A stretch of DNA of 64,000 nucleotides from Duganella radicis (GTDB taxonomy: Bacteria > Pseudomonadota > Gammaproteobacteria > Burkholderiales > Burkholderiaceae_D). Made by a program: the position numbers and the translations under genes. The notes under the pieces were generated by a model. The model searched no databases. It saw only the letters and a list, made by a program, of their open reading frames with translations, and was not told where the DNA came from. Location: assembly GCF_009720825.1 (NCBI RefSeq), contig NZ_WNKY01000003.1, positions 124,001 to 188,000 on the forward strand, written 5' to 3'. Of this stretch, positions 36,980 through 48,100 are shown piece after piece (positions within the stretch are counted from its first letter, which is position 1; each line of letters starts with the position of its first letter).

Positions 36980-39900
36980 ATGGATGACGTCTTTCAGTTT
37001 CGCAACCAACTAGTTGACCGCTACAGCACCTTCTCGCGCAGCTTTGTTCGCATTGCGGCAAGTGATATTCAGGAAGAGGTCGAGCGACAGTATAAGGATG
37101 GACGTTACTGGCCCGAGCCCCTGGTGCAGATCAACCCCAATTACCAGCGCAAAGGCACTGTGCAATCGCTAGCTGCAGAAGGGGTTCTGTATCCCCTGTG
37201 CGCAGATGTCTTTCAAACAGGAAAGCCTGAAGGCAATCCGCAACCATTGCACCTATATGCGCACCAGCTGGAGGCATTGGCAAAAGGGCAATCTGGGAAA
37301 AGCTATGTGGTGACCACGGGAACGGGGTCGGGGAAGTCACTGTCTTTTTTCATCCCGATAATTGACCGTATCATTAGGGCAAAGGCAGAGGGCGGTAAGC
37401 CTCGCACGCGGGCCATCGTCATCTATCCGATGAACGCATTGGCCAACAGCCAACTGGAAGAGCTGGACAAGTTCCTCCATGGCTATGCGCCCGACGAGCG
37501 GCCATTCACTGTGGCGCGCTACACCGGCCAGGAAAAAAAGCCCGAGCGCGATGTGATGGCAGATAACCCGCCTGACATCCTGCTCACGAACTTCATGATG
37601 CTGGAGTACATCCTAACCCGCTTTGACGACGTGGATCGCAGGGTGGTGGATCACTGCGAAGGTCTGGAGTTCCTAGTGCTCGATGAACTACATACCTACC
37701 GCGGCCGCCAAGGTGCCGATGTGGCCTTGCTTGTCCGCCGCCTACGTGAGCGCCTCAAGGCCGACAAGCTGGTTTGCATTGGCACATCAGCTACCATGTC
37801 TACTGCGGGCAACCAGGCCGACCGCAATCGCACCGTAGCAGAAGTGGCAGCTAAACTGTTTGGCACCCAGATCAGTGAGCACGACGTGATTGGTGAGACC
37901 CTTGAGCGTGTCACTGACCCGCTCAAAGATGTTGTCTCGATTGCAGCAGAGTTGCCTGCAGCGGTCCAACGTGCACACTTTGAATGGGAAAGTTTTGAGG
38001 CCTTTCAGAGAGACCCTTTGTCCATTTGGGTAGAACTCAACCTCGGAATTGAGTTACCTGATCAAGAGCCCCCTCGGCGTGCCAAGCCAAAGACGCTGCA
38101 GACCGCCTGCGGTGATCTCGCGCATGACGCAAACTGTGATATCGAGCTGGCGCGTAATGCGTTGCAGCGCTTTCTGGTCGCGGCCCACGACGTACGGACG
38201 CCTCAGGGGCGCCCTCCATTTGCCTTCAAACTGCATCAATTCATCAGCGGTCCGGGCAAAGTGCTCACCACCCTTGAAGCCCCCGGCCATCGCCACGTCA
38301 CGCTTGACGCTCAGCGCTTTGCTCCTGGTCGGCAAGATGAGGGGGTTCATCTCTATCCAGCCCATTTTTGCCGAGATTGTGGCCAAGAGTACCTGCCGGT
38401 GTGGAAGTCGGGGCAGCGCTCCACCACCTACATGCCAAGAGAGATTGACGATGTCAGCGCCGATGACAGCGAAGATGTGAGCTATGGCTTTCTCTGCTCA
38501 ATCAAGGGGGGCCAGCAATACGGTGGTCAGCTCAATGACCTGCCTGAAACTTGGCTGGACCTCAGTCGCGAAGAGCCGAAAGTCAAAACTACTTACAGAA
38601 AAGCCATTCCCTACCAAGTGACGGTTAGCCCTGAAGGGCACGAGGGCTTTGGCGAGGAATTCTGGTTTATCCCGGGTAAGTTCCGCTTCTGTCTGAGCTG
38701 TGGAGTCACTCATGAGGCGCATGGGAAGGACGCCAATCGGCTGTCCAGCCTATCAGGCGAGGGACGTTCGTCGGCCACTACTATGATAGCGCTGAGTGCT
38801 TTGCAGCAACTCTTCGCTTTGCCGGAGCCAGCGCCAGGCCAGCCTGATCCGCGCAAGCTTCTGGGGTTCACGGATAACCGCCAAGATGCCGCACTTCAGG
38901 CGGGACACTTCAATGATTTCATCTTCTTGTTGACTCTGCGCTCTGGTCTGATCGGCGCCTTGCAGGACAATGCGGGTGTACTCACCGAAGAGCAACTCGC
39001 TGATTCTGTATTCAAAGCGCTAGGCTTTCATCAGGTCGAGCAAAGCATCCTCGTCGAATACTTACGGTCTCCAAAGTTAATGGGGCTAGCGCGACAAGAG
39101 GCCCAACGCACGCTGCGCTTCATCATCGCTTACCGCTTGTTGCGTGACCTTCGCCCAGGCTGGCGCTTTAATAACCCCAACCTCGACCAACTCGGCCTGC
39201 TGATGATCCGCTATCGCGGACTCGACGAGTTCTGTGCTGATGCAAACTCATTTGCAGACCACAGCGTGCTATCCAGACTTAGCCCAGCACATCGGGTACG
39301 GCTGAACGAACTGCTGTTCGACAATCTGCGTCGCCACTTGTGTCTTGAAACCAGGTACCTTGATCCGGTCGAGCAAGACAAAGCTCGCACCAGCGGTCAC
39401 ACCTACCTCACTGAGCGCTGGGCATTTGCTCCCGATGAAAAGCTCGAAACAGGTCGCTATTTGATTTTGGGCCGGCGCCCGGAATACAAGGGGAAACCAC
39501 GTACGGATCTCGTCACCGGCGGCGCGCGATCACGCTTACTGCGTCAGCTTAAAACCTCAAGCTTCTGGCAGGACACGGTTTTCGCCAACGAAGTCAAACA
39601 TTGGAACGATACAGAGTGGGTAAAGCTCATCGAGGCCACGCTCCTTGCCGCCGGGAATTACGGCTATGTGCAGAGGCATGCCATTGACACGCAGTTGGCG
39701 GGCTGGCGCCTGAACGCCGCGCGTTTGGATTGGTGTTTGACCACTGATCATCCTTTGGGCGAAGACAGCCGAGTTAACACCTTCTTCCGTGAATTGTATC
39801 TGAGCGTAGCTGACCTGTTGCGCCTACCTTCACATCCTATGTTCGAGTTCGAAGCTCAGGAGCACACCGCGCAGGTTGATGCCCCGCGGCGACAGCTGCT

Positions 39901-42280
39901 GGAGCAGCGGTTCCGCTACACGGACAAAGATCGAAACGACTGGTCGCAAAACCCAGCGCACGAAGCTCCGCTTGAGCGTTTGCCTGTAATGTTCTGCTCG
40001 CCCACCATGGAGCTGGGGGTAGACATCTCTGCGCTCAACACCGTGTACTTGCGAAACATGCCGCCCACACCGGCCAATTACGCCCAGCGAAGCGGCCGTG
40101 CGGGACGTTCCGGACAACAGGCTCTGGTTGTGACCTACTGCGCAGCACTTAGCCCGCACGATCAATGGTTCTTCCGCCATGCCACCGACATGGTCCACGG
40201 AGTGGTCCGTGCTCCAACGCTCGACTTGGCTAACCGAGATCTCGTGGACAGCCACCTTCAGGCCGTGTGGCTAGCCAGCACTCAGACCGCGCTGGACGCC
40301 AGTATCGCACCGATGCTTGATCTGGACCTGCCCGGCAAACCGCTTAAGCAGAGCTACCAAGATGCCTTCAATGCATCCGGCGTGCGGAAGCGGGCCTTGG
40401 ATAGCGCGCAGCGCGTAGTCGATCAGTTACTGACTGAGTTGAACGGCAGTCACTGGTTTTCACAGGAGTACGTGCAGCAGGTCATTGAGCGCGCGCCCCA
40501 ACAGTTCTCTGGTGCCCTGGAACGCTGGCGGGTTTTGTTCGACGCCACGCGGCAGCAGATGAACATGGCAGACCAGATTGTCAAGAGCCACACCGCCTCG
40601 CATGCGGAGCGCCAGAATGCCCAGCGCCGATATGGTGATGCTGCGCGCCAGTACGCGGTTCTACTCAAATCAGGCAATACTCAGAACACCGATTTCTACA
40701 CATATCGCTACTTGGCTAGCCAAGGGTTCTTGCCAGGCTACAACTTCCCTCGCTTACCACTGATGGCTTGGATTCCTGCGCGCGGTGGGCAAATCACAAA
40801 TGGCAAAGACGACGAGGGCAGTATGGTCAGTCGCCCCCGTTTTCTGGCGCTGTCGGAGTTCGGCCCACGTAGCCTCATTTACCATCAGGGGCGCATGTAC
40901 CGCGTGGTACGAGCCAAGCTCAATGTGGGCAACGCCGACCACATTTCAGGCAGCAGTCAACTTGCCACGATCACTTCGTTGGTATGTAGCCAATGTGGCT
41001 ACGGTCACCTAGGTGAGCCTGGAGGCGGGCAGCCGTTGGTTAACCGCTGCGAAAGCTGCGACGCACTGCTAACCGAAACCGATTGGGTGCGTGAGCTATA
41101 TCGCATCGAAACCGTCGAGACGCTGCCGGTTGAGCGCATTTCGATCAACGACGAGGACCGACAGCGCCAAGGTTTCGAGCTGCAAACCACCTACCGTTTC
41201 TTACCGGGACCTGATGGCAAGATCCAGAAGCAAAAGGCCGATGTCCTACAAGGCGAAGAGGCTCTAGCTGAGCTCAGCTACGCTCCGGCCGCACGTATCT
41301 GGCGAATCAATCGGGGGTGGCGTCGTCGCAAAGACGAGGAACAACTCGGCTTCTACATCAACCCCATCACGGGCACTTGGAGCAAACAAGACGCTCCTGA
41401 TACGGGTGAAGATGCTGGCGGTGACGATGCGCTCATGGAAAAAGTGCCCAATCAGCGGATCGTCCCGTTTGTTGAGGACCACCGCAACCTCCTGATCTTG
41501 GCGCCGACGCATGCGCTGCCTTTGGAAGCCATGGCCACGCTGCAGGCAGCACTTAAGCGCGGCATCGAGATGACCTTCCAGATCGAAGAGTCCGAGCTCG
41601 TGGCCGAGCCACTTCCAAAGCTGAACGAGCGACGAGCACTGCTGTTCTACGAAGCGGCCGAGGGGGGCGCCGGTGTGCTCACCCGTTTGGCCAACGACGC
41701 AGCCAGCCTAGCGCTGGTGGCCCAAAATGCATTGCGCCTTTTGCATCATCGCGACCCTGCAGATGACATTTGGCGGTTGGAAGACTTACCCGAAATGGAG
41801 CAGACCGATGACCTCGGTAACCACATTTGCGAGGCTGGCTGCTATCAGTGCTTACTTTCGTATTTCAATCAGCCGGATCACGAGCACATCAACCGTCGCA
41901 ACCCGGAAGCATTGAAGTTGCTAGTAGCTATGGCGAATGCGCAGGTGAAGTTACGCCTTGCTGATGACATTGCACCCACCGGTCCCATGGCTAGTGATAC
42001 AGCGTCGGACGACGACACCGCCGAAGCACGGTGGCTAGCCGCTTTGCATGCGGCGGGCTTACGTGCGCCTGATGCTTTGAATGTTGCAGTCAATCAAGGT
42101 GCTGCCATAGCCACAGCCCAGTACAAGACCGCACGAGCCCTAGTGTTCCTCAGCCCAATTGATGCAATCACAGCCACTACTCTGCAAGACAAAGGGTGGC
42201 AGGTGCTGGATTTTTCTGAACCCGAATTTTGGTCTGCCCGCTTTGCCGAATATCCAGCCGTGTTTCGCGTAACCGGCTAA
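36980..42280 (+). CDS. Large DEAD-family helicase with DUF1998 (MZB) domain, DruE/DrmAB-like
   Basis: 1766 aa from ATG 36980, which follows AAGGAGAAAAGAATC. Motif order: a YAHQLEAL Q-like element (93-100), Walker A TGTGSGKS (113-120), Walker B DELH (235-238), TSATM (269-273), and QRSGRAGRSG near 1034. Cysteine pairs suggest zinc sites: CRDCGQEY (about 465), CLSCGVTH (about 570), CSQCGYG (about 1335) with CESCDA, and the DUF1998/MZB signature EAGCYQCLLSYFNQP near 1620. The block LLGFTDNRQDAALQAGHF is typical of this superfamily. Relatives include MrfA, DISARM DrmA with DrmB (two proteins there) and Druantia DruE (one very long protein). It is likely the DNA-translocating core of the system; which subfamily is closest needs a phylogeny. 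Confidence 0.9.
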   Translation: MDDVFQFRNQLVDRYSTFSRSFVRIAASDIQEEVERQYKDGRYWPEPLVQINPNYQRKGTVQSLAAEGVLYPLCADVFQTGKPEGNPQPLHLYAHQLEALAKGQSGKSYVVTTGTGSGKSLSFFIPIIDRIIRAKAEGGKPRTRAIVIYPMNALANSQLEELDKFLHGYAPDERPFTVARYTGQEKKPERDVMADNPPDILLTNFMMLEYILTRFDDVDRRVVDHCEGLEFLVLDELHTYRGRQGADVALLVRRLRERLKADKLVCIGTSATMSTAGNQADRNRTVAEVAAKLFGTQISEHDVIGETLERVTDPLKDVVSIAAELPAAVQRAHFEWESFEAFQRDPLSIWVELNLGIELPDQEPPRRAKPKTLQTACGDLAHDANCDIELARNALQRFLVAAHDVRTPQGRPPFAFKLHQFISGPGKVLTTLEAPGHRHVTLDAQRFAPGRQDEGVHLYPAHFCRDCGQEYLPVWKSGQRSTTYMPREIDDVSADDSEDVSYGFLCSIKGGQQYGGQLNDLPETWLDLSREEPKVKTTYRKAIPYQVTVSPEGHEGFGEEFWFIPGKFRFCLSCGVTHEAHGKDANRLSSLSGEGRSSATTMIALSALQQLFALPEPAPGQPDPRKLLGFTDNRQDAALQAGHFNDFIFLLTLRSGLIGALQDNAGVLTEEQLADSVFKALGFHQVEQSILVEYLRSPKLMGLARQEAQRTLRFIIAYRLLRDLRPGWRFNNPNLDQLGLLMIRYRGLDEFCADANSFADHSVLSRLSPAHRVRLNELLFDNLRRHLCLETRYLDPVEQDKARTSGHTYLTERWAFAPDEKLETGRYLILGRRPEYKGKPRTDLVTGGARSRLLRQLKTSSFWQDTVFANEVKHWNDTEWVKLIEATLLAAGNYGYVQRHAIDTQLAGWRLNAARLDWCLTTDHPLGEDSRVNTFFRELYLSVADLLRLPSHPMFEFEAQEHTAQVDAPRRQLLEQRFRYTDKDRNDWSQNPAHEAPLERLPVMFCSPTMELGVDISALNTVYLRNMPPTPANYAQRSGRAGRSGQQALVVTYCAALSPHDQWFFRHATDMVHGVVRAPTLDLANRDLVDSHLQAVWLASTQTALDASIAPMLDLDLPGKPLKQSYQDAFNASGVRKRALDSAQRVVDQLLTELNGSHWFSQEYVQQVIERAPQQFSGALERWRVLFDATRQQMNMADQIVKSHTASHAERQNAQRRYGDAARQYAVLLKSGNTQNTDFYTYRYLASQGFLPGYNFPRLPLMAWIPARGGQITNGKDDEGSMVSRPRFLALSEFGPRSLIYHQGRMYRVVRAKLNVGNADHISGSSQLATITSLVCSQCGYGHLGEPGGGQPLVNRCESCDALLTETDWVRELYRIETVETLPVERISINDEDRQRQGFELQTTYRFLPGPDGKIQKQKADVLQGEEALAELSYAPAARIWRINRGWRRRKDEEQLGFYINPITGTWSKQDAPDTGEDAGGDDALMEKVPNQRIVPFVEDHRNLLILAPTHALPLEAMATLQAALKRGIEMTFQIEESELVAEPLPKLNERRALLFYEAAEGGAGVLTRLANDAASLALVAQNALRLLHHRDPADDIWRLEDLPEMEQTDDLGNHICEAGCYQCLLSYFNQPDHEHINRRNPEALKLLVAMANAQVKLRLADDIAPTGPMASDTASDDDTAEARWLAALHAAGLRAPDALNVAVNQGAAIATAQYKTARALVFLSPIDAITATTLQDKGWQVLDFSEPEFWSARFAEYPAVFRVTG

Positions 42281-42298
42281 GGACCCAAGACAACTCTC

Positions 42299-45091
42299 AT
42301 GACAACACTTGAACACGATTTTTTGCCAGGCAACCTGGTTCGCGCCAGAGGCCGCGAATGGGTAGTGCAGACCGATTCTCGCCGCGACTGGCTGCGATTG
42401 CGGCCATTAGGCGGGGCTGAAGACGAAAGCATTGCACTGATTCCTGAGCTGGAGTTGGCACCGGTTGAGCACGCGACCTTCGACCTGCCTGACCCCGCTG
42501 TGGCGGGCAACCACGCGGCGGCCATTCTGCTGCGCGACGCATTGCGCCTCACACTGCGCGCCGGAGCCGGTCCTTTCCGCTCGTTCGGCAACATCGCGGT
42601 CGAGCCCCGTGGCTATCAACTGGTGCCTTTACTTATGGCCTTGCGCTTGTCCACCGTTCGACTGCTAATTGCCGACGACGTGGGCGTTGGCAAGACGGTC
42701 GAGGCCGGCTTGATTGCTCGCGAGTTGCTGGACCGTGGCGAGATCACACGCTTGGCCGTGCTATGCCCGCCGCACCTGGTCGAGCAATGGCAATCCGAAC
42801 TGGAGATCCGATTCAACCTGCAAGCGGTTTCCCTCACCGCAGCATCGGCGGCCCGAGTGGAGCGCGAGTTGCCCCACGGTGTGGCCTTGTTTGATCACTA
42901 TCCGGTGGTCGTTGTGAGCTTGGACTACATCAAGAGCGAGCGCAATCGCGAACAGTTCCTCGCTACCGCCCCGGAATGTATCATCGTCGATGAGGCTCAC
43001 ACGTGCGCCAGCAGCGGTGCAGGCAAGCAGTTACGCTTTGAACTGCTGCAACGCCTTGCGAGGGATGAGCACCGCCATCTGATCTTACTCACCGCCACAC
43101 CCCACTCAGGCGACGAGGTTGCGTTCTATAACCTCTTATCCCTCTTGGATCAACGCTTCCTGGCATTGCAAGGCCGCATGTCGGCCAACGATCCTCTGCG
43201 CCAGGAGCTTGCGCGTCACTTCGTTCAACGCCGCCGCAAAGACATTGCAGAGTGGCAGACAGAAACCCAGGATGGTCGCGGCTTTGCTCGACGCATGAAA
43301 ACCGAGCTCACCTATCAGCTTAGTGGTGACTGGGGTAGTTTCTTCGACGCCGTGCAGGACTACTGCCGTGAACTGGCCGAAACCGCTGAACACAACGCTG
43401 CTGCCGAGGGCTCTGACCTGATGTGGTACGTCACCTTGGCGCTGCTGCGCTGCGTTGCATCCTCACCCGCCGCAGCAGTCAAAGCCCTGACCACTCGACT
43501 GGAAGGCACTTTGTCTGCAGAACAATTGTTGACCGATGAGCGCCTACACGACGGTGAGGTAGACGACCTTTCTGCCAGCGACCTGGAGCCGCCTGCCCAA
43601 CTGCAAGATGCATCTCGTCTGCAAGCATTGATCGCGACGGCGCAGCGTCTTTCGGGTCAATCCGGAGATCCCAAGCTGGCCGCGCTCATCCAGCATATCG
43701 GACAGTTGCTCAAAGACGGCTACCACCCAGTGGTGTTCTGCCGCTATATCGCTACCGCGCACTACGTGGCTGAACACATCAAGGCCAACTTCCCCCAGCC
43801 CACCATCGAGGCCATCACCGGTGAGCTCTCGCCGGAAGAGCGTCGGGAGCGTGTCGAAGACATGGGTGAGGCTGACAGCCGAATCCTAGTGGCGACTGAC
43901 TGCCTGTCTGAGGGCATCAACCTCCAGCACCTGTTCACTGCCGTCATCCACTATGACTTAGCCTGGAATCCAACACGCCACGAGCAACGCGAAGGTCGAG
44001 TGGACCGCTTCGGCCAACAGGCACCCGAGGTGCGCTGCACTATGCTCTACGGGCAAGACAACCCGATTGACGGTTTTGTTCTGAAGGTCATCTTGCGCAA
44101 GGGCGAAGCCATACAGAAAGAGTTGGGGGTGATGGTGCCGCTGCCCGAAGACGACGTCCGCGTCAACCAGGCGTTGGTCAAGGCTGCATTGATGCGACGT
44201 GATCATGGTGCCCCGCCCATCATGCTGCAAGAGTCCTTCGACTTCGGTGAGCCCGAGCGCTTGCTGGCTCCGCTACAAGCCAAGTGGCAAGACGCACTGG
44301 ATAAAGCCAAAGCCAACCGTACCGTGTTCGCGCAGCGCCGTATCCGCCCAGATGAGGTATTGCCGGAGTGGCAAAAGCAACAGCAAGCCCTGGGCACTCA
44401 AGGGGATGTGAAACGCTTCTTGCAGAGCGCTTGCATACGCCTAGGGTCACCGCTTGAGGGCGCACGCCGCGCCAATCAGGCCCGCTTTACGCCTCAGCAT
44501 CTGCCTGAAGCCCTGCGCCTGCGCTTGGCCGACGAAGGCCTGGAATCTGAACAACTGATTGATTTGAGCGAGCTGCACCGCAGTCACCCGCTGGTGGGCA
44601 TATTAGCTCAGCACCTGTTGGAAGACGCCCTTGGGAATACCCAGCCTGTGGCCGCCCGTTGCGCGGCCACGCTGACCAACGATGTGAACATGGTCACCAC
44701 ACTCTACCTGCTGCGCGTTCGCCACCAGTTAAGCTATGTGCGCAGGCGCGAGCCTTTCCAGATGATGGCGGAAGAGACCGTCGCCCTAGTCGTGCGTGGC
44801 CGAACCGACCCAGAATGGTTTTCCGATGAGTATGCTGCGCGGTTAATTGAATGCACTCCTAGCGGCAACCTGCCTTCTGAGGCGGTGCGGCGCGAGGTGC
44901 GCCAAGCCATCGAGTTCTTGGCCGCCCACCCGCAGCAATTGCAGGCCTTGGCTCAACAGCGGGCCGATACTCTGCTGGCCGATCATAAGCGCGTGCGAGA
45001 AGCCGCACGTGATGTGGGCCAATACAATGTCAAGCCTTGTCTACCAGTAGATGTGATGGGTGTGTACGTTCTGCTCCCAGATTCGCTGTAA
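42299..45091 (+). CDS. SNF2-type helicase/translocase, DrmD-like
   Basis: 930 aa, 18 bases after the first helicase. Motif I is ADDVGVGKTVEAGLIAREL (about 125-143), motif II is DEAH (231-234), motif III is LLTATPHSG, and motif VI is EQREGRVDRFGQ near 562. The C-terminal third has no domain I can name. This RapA/SNF2-like arrangement (GxGKT-xEAGL, REGRxxRxGQ) is that of double-stranded-DNA translocases and is what DISARM class 1 carries as DrmD. It probably moves along foreign DNA or remodels it for the methyltransferase or nuclease. The gene ends 20 bases before the methyltransferase start. Confidence 0.9.
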   Translation: MTTLEHDFLPGNLVRARGREWVVQTDSRRDWLRLRPLGGAEDESIALIPELELAPVEHATFDLPDPAVAGNHAAAILLRDALRLTLRAGAGPFRSFGNIAVEPRGYQLVPLLMALRLSTVRLLIADDVGVGKTVEAGLIARELLDRGEITRLAVLCPPHLVEQWQSELEIRFNLQAVSLTAASAARVERELPHGVALFDHYPVVVVSLDYIKSERNREQFLATAPECIIVDEAHTCASSGAGKQLRFELLQRLARDEHRHLILLTATPHSGDEVAFYNLLSLLDQRFLALQGRMSANDPLRQELARHFVQRRRKDIAEWQTETQDGRGFARRMKTELTYQLSGDWGSFFDAVQDYCRELAETAEHNAAAEGSDLMWYVTLALLRCVASSPAAAVKALTTRLEGTLSAEQLLTDERLHDGEVDDLSASDLEPPAQLQDASRLQALIATAQRLSGQSGDPKLAALIQHIGQLLKDGYHPVVFCRYIATAHYVAEHIKANFPQPTIEAITGELSPEERRERVEDMGEADSRILVATDCLSEGINLQHLFTAVIHYDLAWNPTRHEQREGRVDRFGQQAPEVRCTMLYGQDNPIDGFVLKVILRKGEAIQKELGVMVPLPEDDVRVNQALVKAALMRRDHGAPPIMLQESFDFGEPERLLAPLQAKWQDALDKAKANRTVFAQRRIRPDEVLPEWQKQQQALGTQGDVKRFLQSACIRLGSPLEGARRANQARFTPQHLPEALRLRLADEGLESEQLIDLSELHRSHPLVGILAQHLLEDALGNTQPVAARCAATLTNDVNMVTTLYLLRVRHQLSYVRRREPFQMMAEETVALVVRGRTDPEWFSDEYAARLIECTPSGNLPSEAVRREVRQAIEFLAAHPQQLQALAQQRADTLLADHKRVREAARDVGQYNVKPCLPVDVMGVYVLLPDSL

Positions 45092-45111
45092 GCCCGCCCC
45101 GAGAAAACAAT

Positions 45112-48100
45112 ATGAAACGCACCCGCAACAGCAAACGCCAAGCTGCACTCAACCTACCCACCATTCAACTGGAAGGCAGCTTGTTCCTGCCCGACCAGCT
45201 GGAAAAGGCCGCCCAAGGTCGGGCGGCAGATCAGACGGAGGTGGACTATGGCATACCCAAGGGCGTCAAACTCAAGGACGAGTACAGCCGTTCCTTTCAG
45301 ATCGCCAGTGCGCAGTGGCAGCATTTTGTCACCCAGACGGAACGTACCGACGTGGACGCTCACCGGCTTACTATCGGCTTCGTGAGCGAACTGTTGCACG
45401 ACGCGCTGGGTTATACCTCTGTGCAACAAGCCCTTGCCGTACCAGTAGGTGCAATGGCTTACCCCATCAGCCTAGTGGCCGGCCAAATGGCTGTTCTTGT
45501 CGCGCCGCACAGCATTGGGCTGGACGATGCAGATTCGCGGTTCGCAGCTGCTGGCGGTGGCAATCGCAAGAAATCTGCCTTTCAGGCTATGCAGGAGCTG
45601 TTGAACGCCAGCTCAGAACATACCTGGGGCATGGTCAGCAACGGCAAGCAACTGCGCTTGTTGCGCGATGCGGCCTCGCTGACGCGTCCCTCCTACCTTG
45701 AGGTTGACCTCGCGGACCTTCTGGGTGGTCAGCGCTATGCAGAGTTCGCAAACGTTTGGCGCCTGCTGCATGCCAGCCGCGCACCACAAGCTGATGGCAT
45801 TACTTGCGTGTGGGAGCGTTGGCGCGAAGCGGGCAAGGCCGAAGGAACCCGTGTTCGCGATGGACTGCGTAACGGGGTGGAGAAAGCTCTACTTACCTTT
45901 GGCGAAGGATTCCTGCAGCACCCCGCGAATGACGCTCTACGCGCTGCACTCAACGATGGCAGCTTGAGCACAGACGCCTATTTCCAACAACTGTTGCGCC
46001 TTATCTACCGTTTGATCTTTGTGTTCACTGTGGAAGAGCGTGGCGTATTACATCCGTTAGATGACGGCGCTGAAGCACTGGCTGCACGCAAAGCCTATGC
46101 TGAAGGCTATGCCCTGAGCCGTCTGCGCGAACTTTGCCTCAAGCGACGCGCACGCAACCGGCATGACGATCACTGGCAGGCCGTCCGCATCGTCTGGCTC
46201 GGCCTGGCCCACGGTCAAGTTCGGCTGGCCTTGCCCGCCCTAGGCGGGTTGTTCGCAATGGACCAGTGCCCCGATCTGGATACTGCTGGATTGCAAAACA
46301 CCCACCTGCTGGCTGCGTTGCAGCACCTGCGCTGGGCCGTGACCATCCAAGGTAAATCCAGCAGCCTCACCCCGGTGGACTACCGCAACATGGGGCCGGA
46401 GGAGCTGGGCAGCGTGTACGAGAGCCTTCTGGAGTTGGTACCCACAGTTGATCTGCCTGCACGCCGATTTGGCTTCATCGGAATTACCGAAGAAGGCAGT
46501 ACCGCTGGCAATGCCCGCAAGACGTCGGGGAGCTATTACACGCCCGACAGCCTGGTGCAAGAGCTGATCAAAAGCGCGCTGGACCCCGTTATTGAACAGC
46601 GCGTGGCTGAGCAGCCTGAACAGCCGGTCGAGGCTCTGCTGTCCATCCGCGTCATCGACCCGGCATGCGGCAGCGGCCACTTCCTGCTCGCCGCCGCGCG
46701 CCGCTTGGCCGAAAAGCTCGCGCAACTGCGCAGCCTGCAAGGAGAGCAAGAAGGCGCCGTCAAACCCCAGGACTATCGCCATGCCCTGCGCGATGTGGTG
46801 GCCCATTGCATTTACGGCGTCGATCGCAACCCAATGGCCATCGAGTTAGCCCGTACCGCGCTGTGGTTGGAAGGATTTGAGGAAGGTCGCCCGCTTAGTT
46901 TCCTGGATCACCATTTGCAGGTCGGCGACGCACTGCTAGGCCTGACTGACCTTAAGGCGTTAGAACTAGGCATCGCCAAAGACGCATACAAACCCCTGAG
47001 CGGCGACGACAAGGAGCTATGTAAGCAACTGGCAAAAGCCAACACCGCCGCCCTGAAAGACTTGGCAAAAAAACGCGATGCCCACGCCTTCGGTCAGCTG
47101 GACGTGTCCAACCATAACGGCAGCGGGCTGACCGAGCTGCAAACCCTCGAAGCCCTGCCCGAGGACAGCGCAGCGCAAATCGCCGCCAAGGCCGAGGCAT
47201 ACAGCGCCTACCTGCGGCAAGCTCGCACCGGTCGCCTCGCACAGGCCGCCCACTTGCTGCTGGGGGCCTACCTGCTCCCCAAGCGCGCCGACACCGCCGC
47301 CCAGATCCCGACCACTGCCACGCTCTACCTCACGCTGCAAGGCGTGGCGTTGCCTGCCGATCAACAGGGTGCCCTGATCGCTGCAGTGGCCGCATGCGAT
47401 GAAGCACGCGTGCTGCACTGGCCGCTCGCCTTTCCGCAGGTATTTGCGCAGGGCGGATTTGACTGCGTGCTGGGAAACCCGCCTTGGGAACGCATCAAGC
47501 TACAAGAGGAAGAGTTCTTTGCCACCCGCCACCGCGATGTTGCCCAAGCCAAAAACAAGGCCGAGAGAGCCGAACGTATTCAGTGGTTGAGCGAGGGCAG
47601 GCTGGCCAAGCAAATCTACCCACAGCACGAGCATCCACCACACGAATGCGAGGCAGAGCAGAGGCTGTACGCCGAATTCATCAGCGCTCGCCGCACAGCG
47701 GAAGCTGCTAGCCTTTACGCACATGTGAAAGGCGAGGACGGTGGCCGCTATCCGCTCACAGGTCGCGGTGACTTGAATACTTACGCATTATTTGCAGAGA
47801 GCATCTGCCAGATTACCCACCCTAACGGACGAGCGGGCTTCATCGTTCCAACAGGCATTGCCACAGATGATGGAACCAAAGCATATTTCGGACATCTCTC
47901 TCAACAAGCGCGACTGGTGAGTCTGCTGGGGTTCTGGGAAATCCGACGACTCTTTCCAGGGACAGATAGCCGTGACTCCTTTTGCCTTCTCACAATCGGC
48001 GCGGCCCCAGAGGCGAACTTCATCTTCCATGCAAAGGAGCTGATTGACCTGGCCGATGAACGCCGCCGCTTCCGCCTCACACCAGAGGAATTCAGACTCA

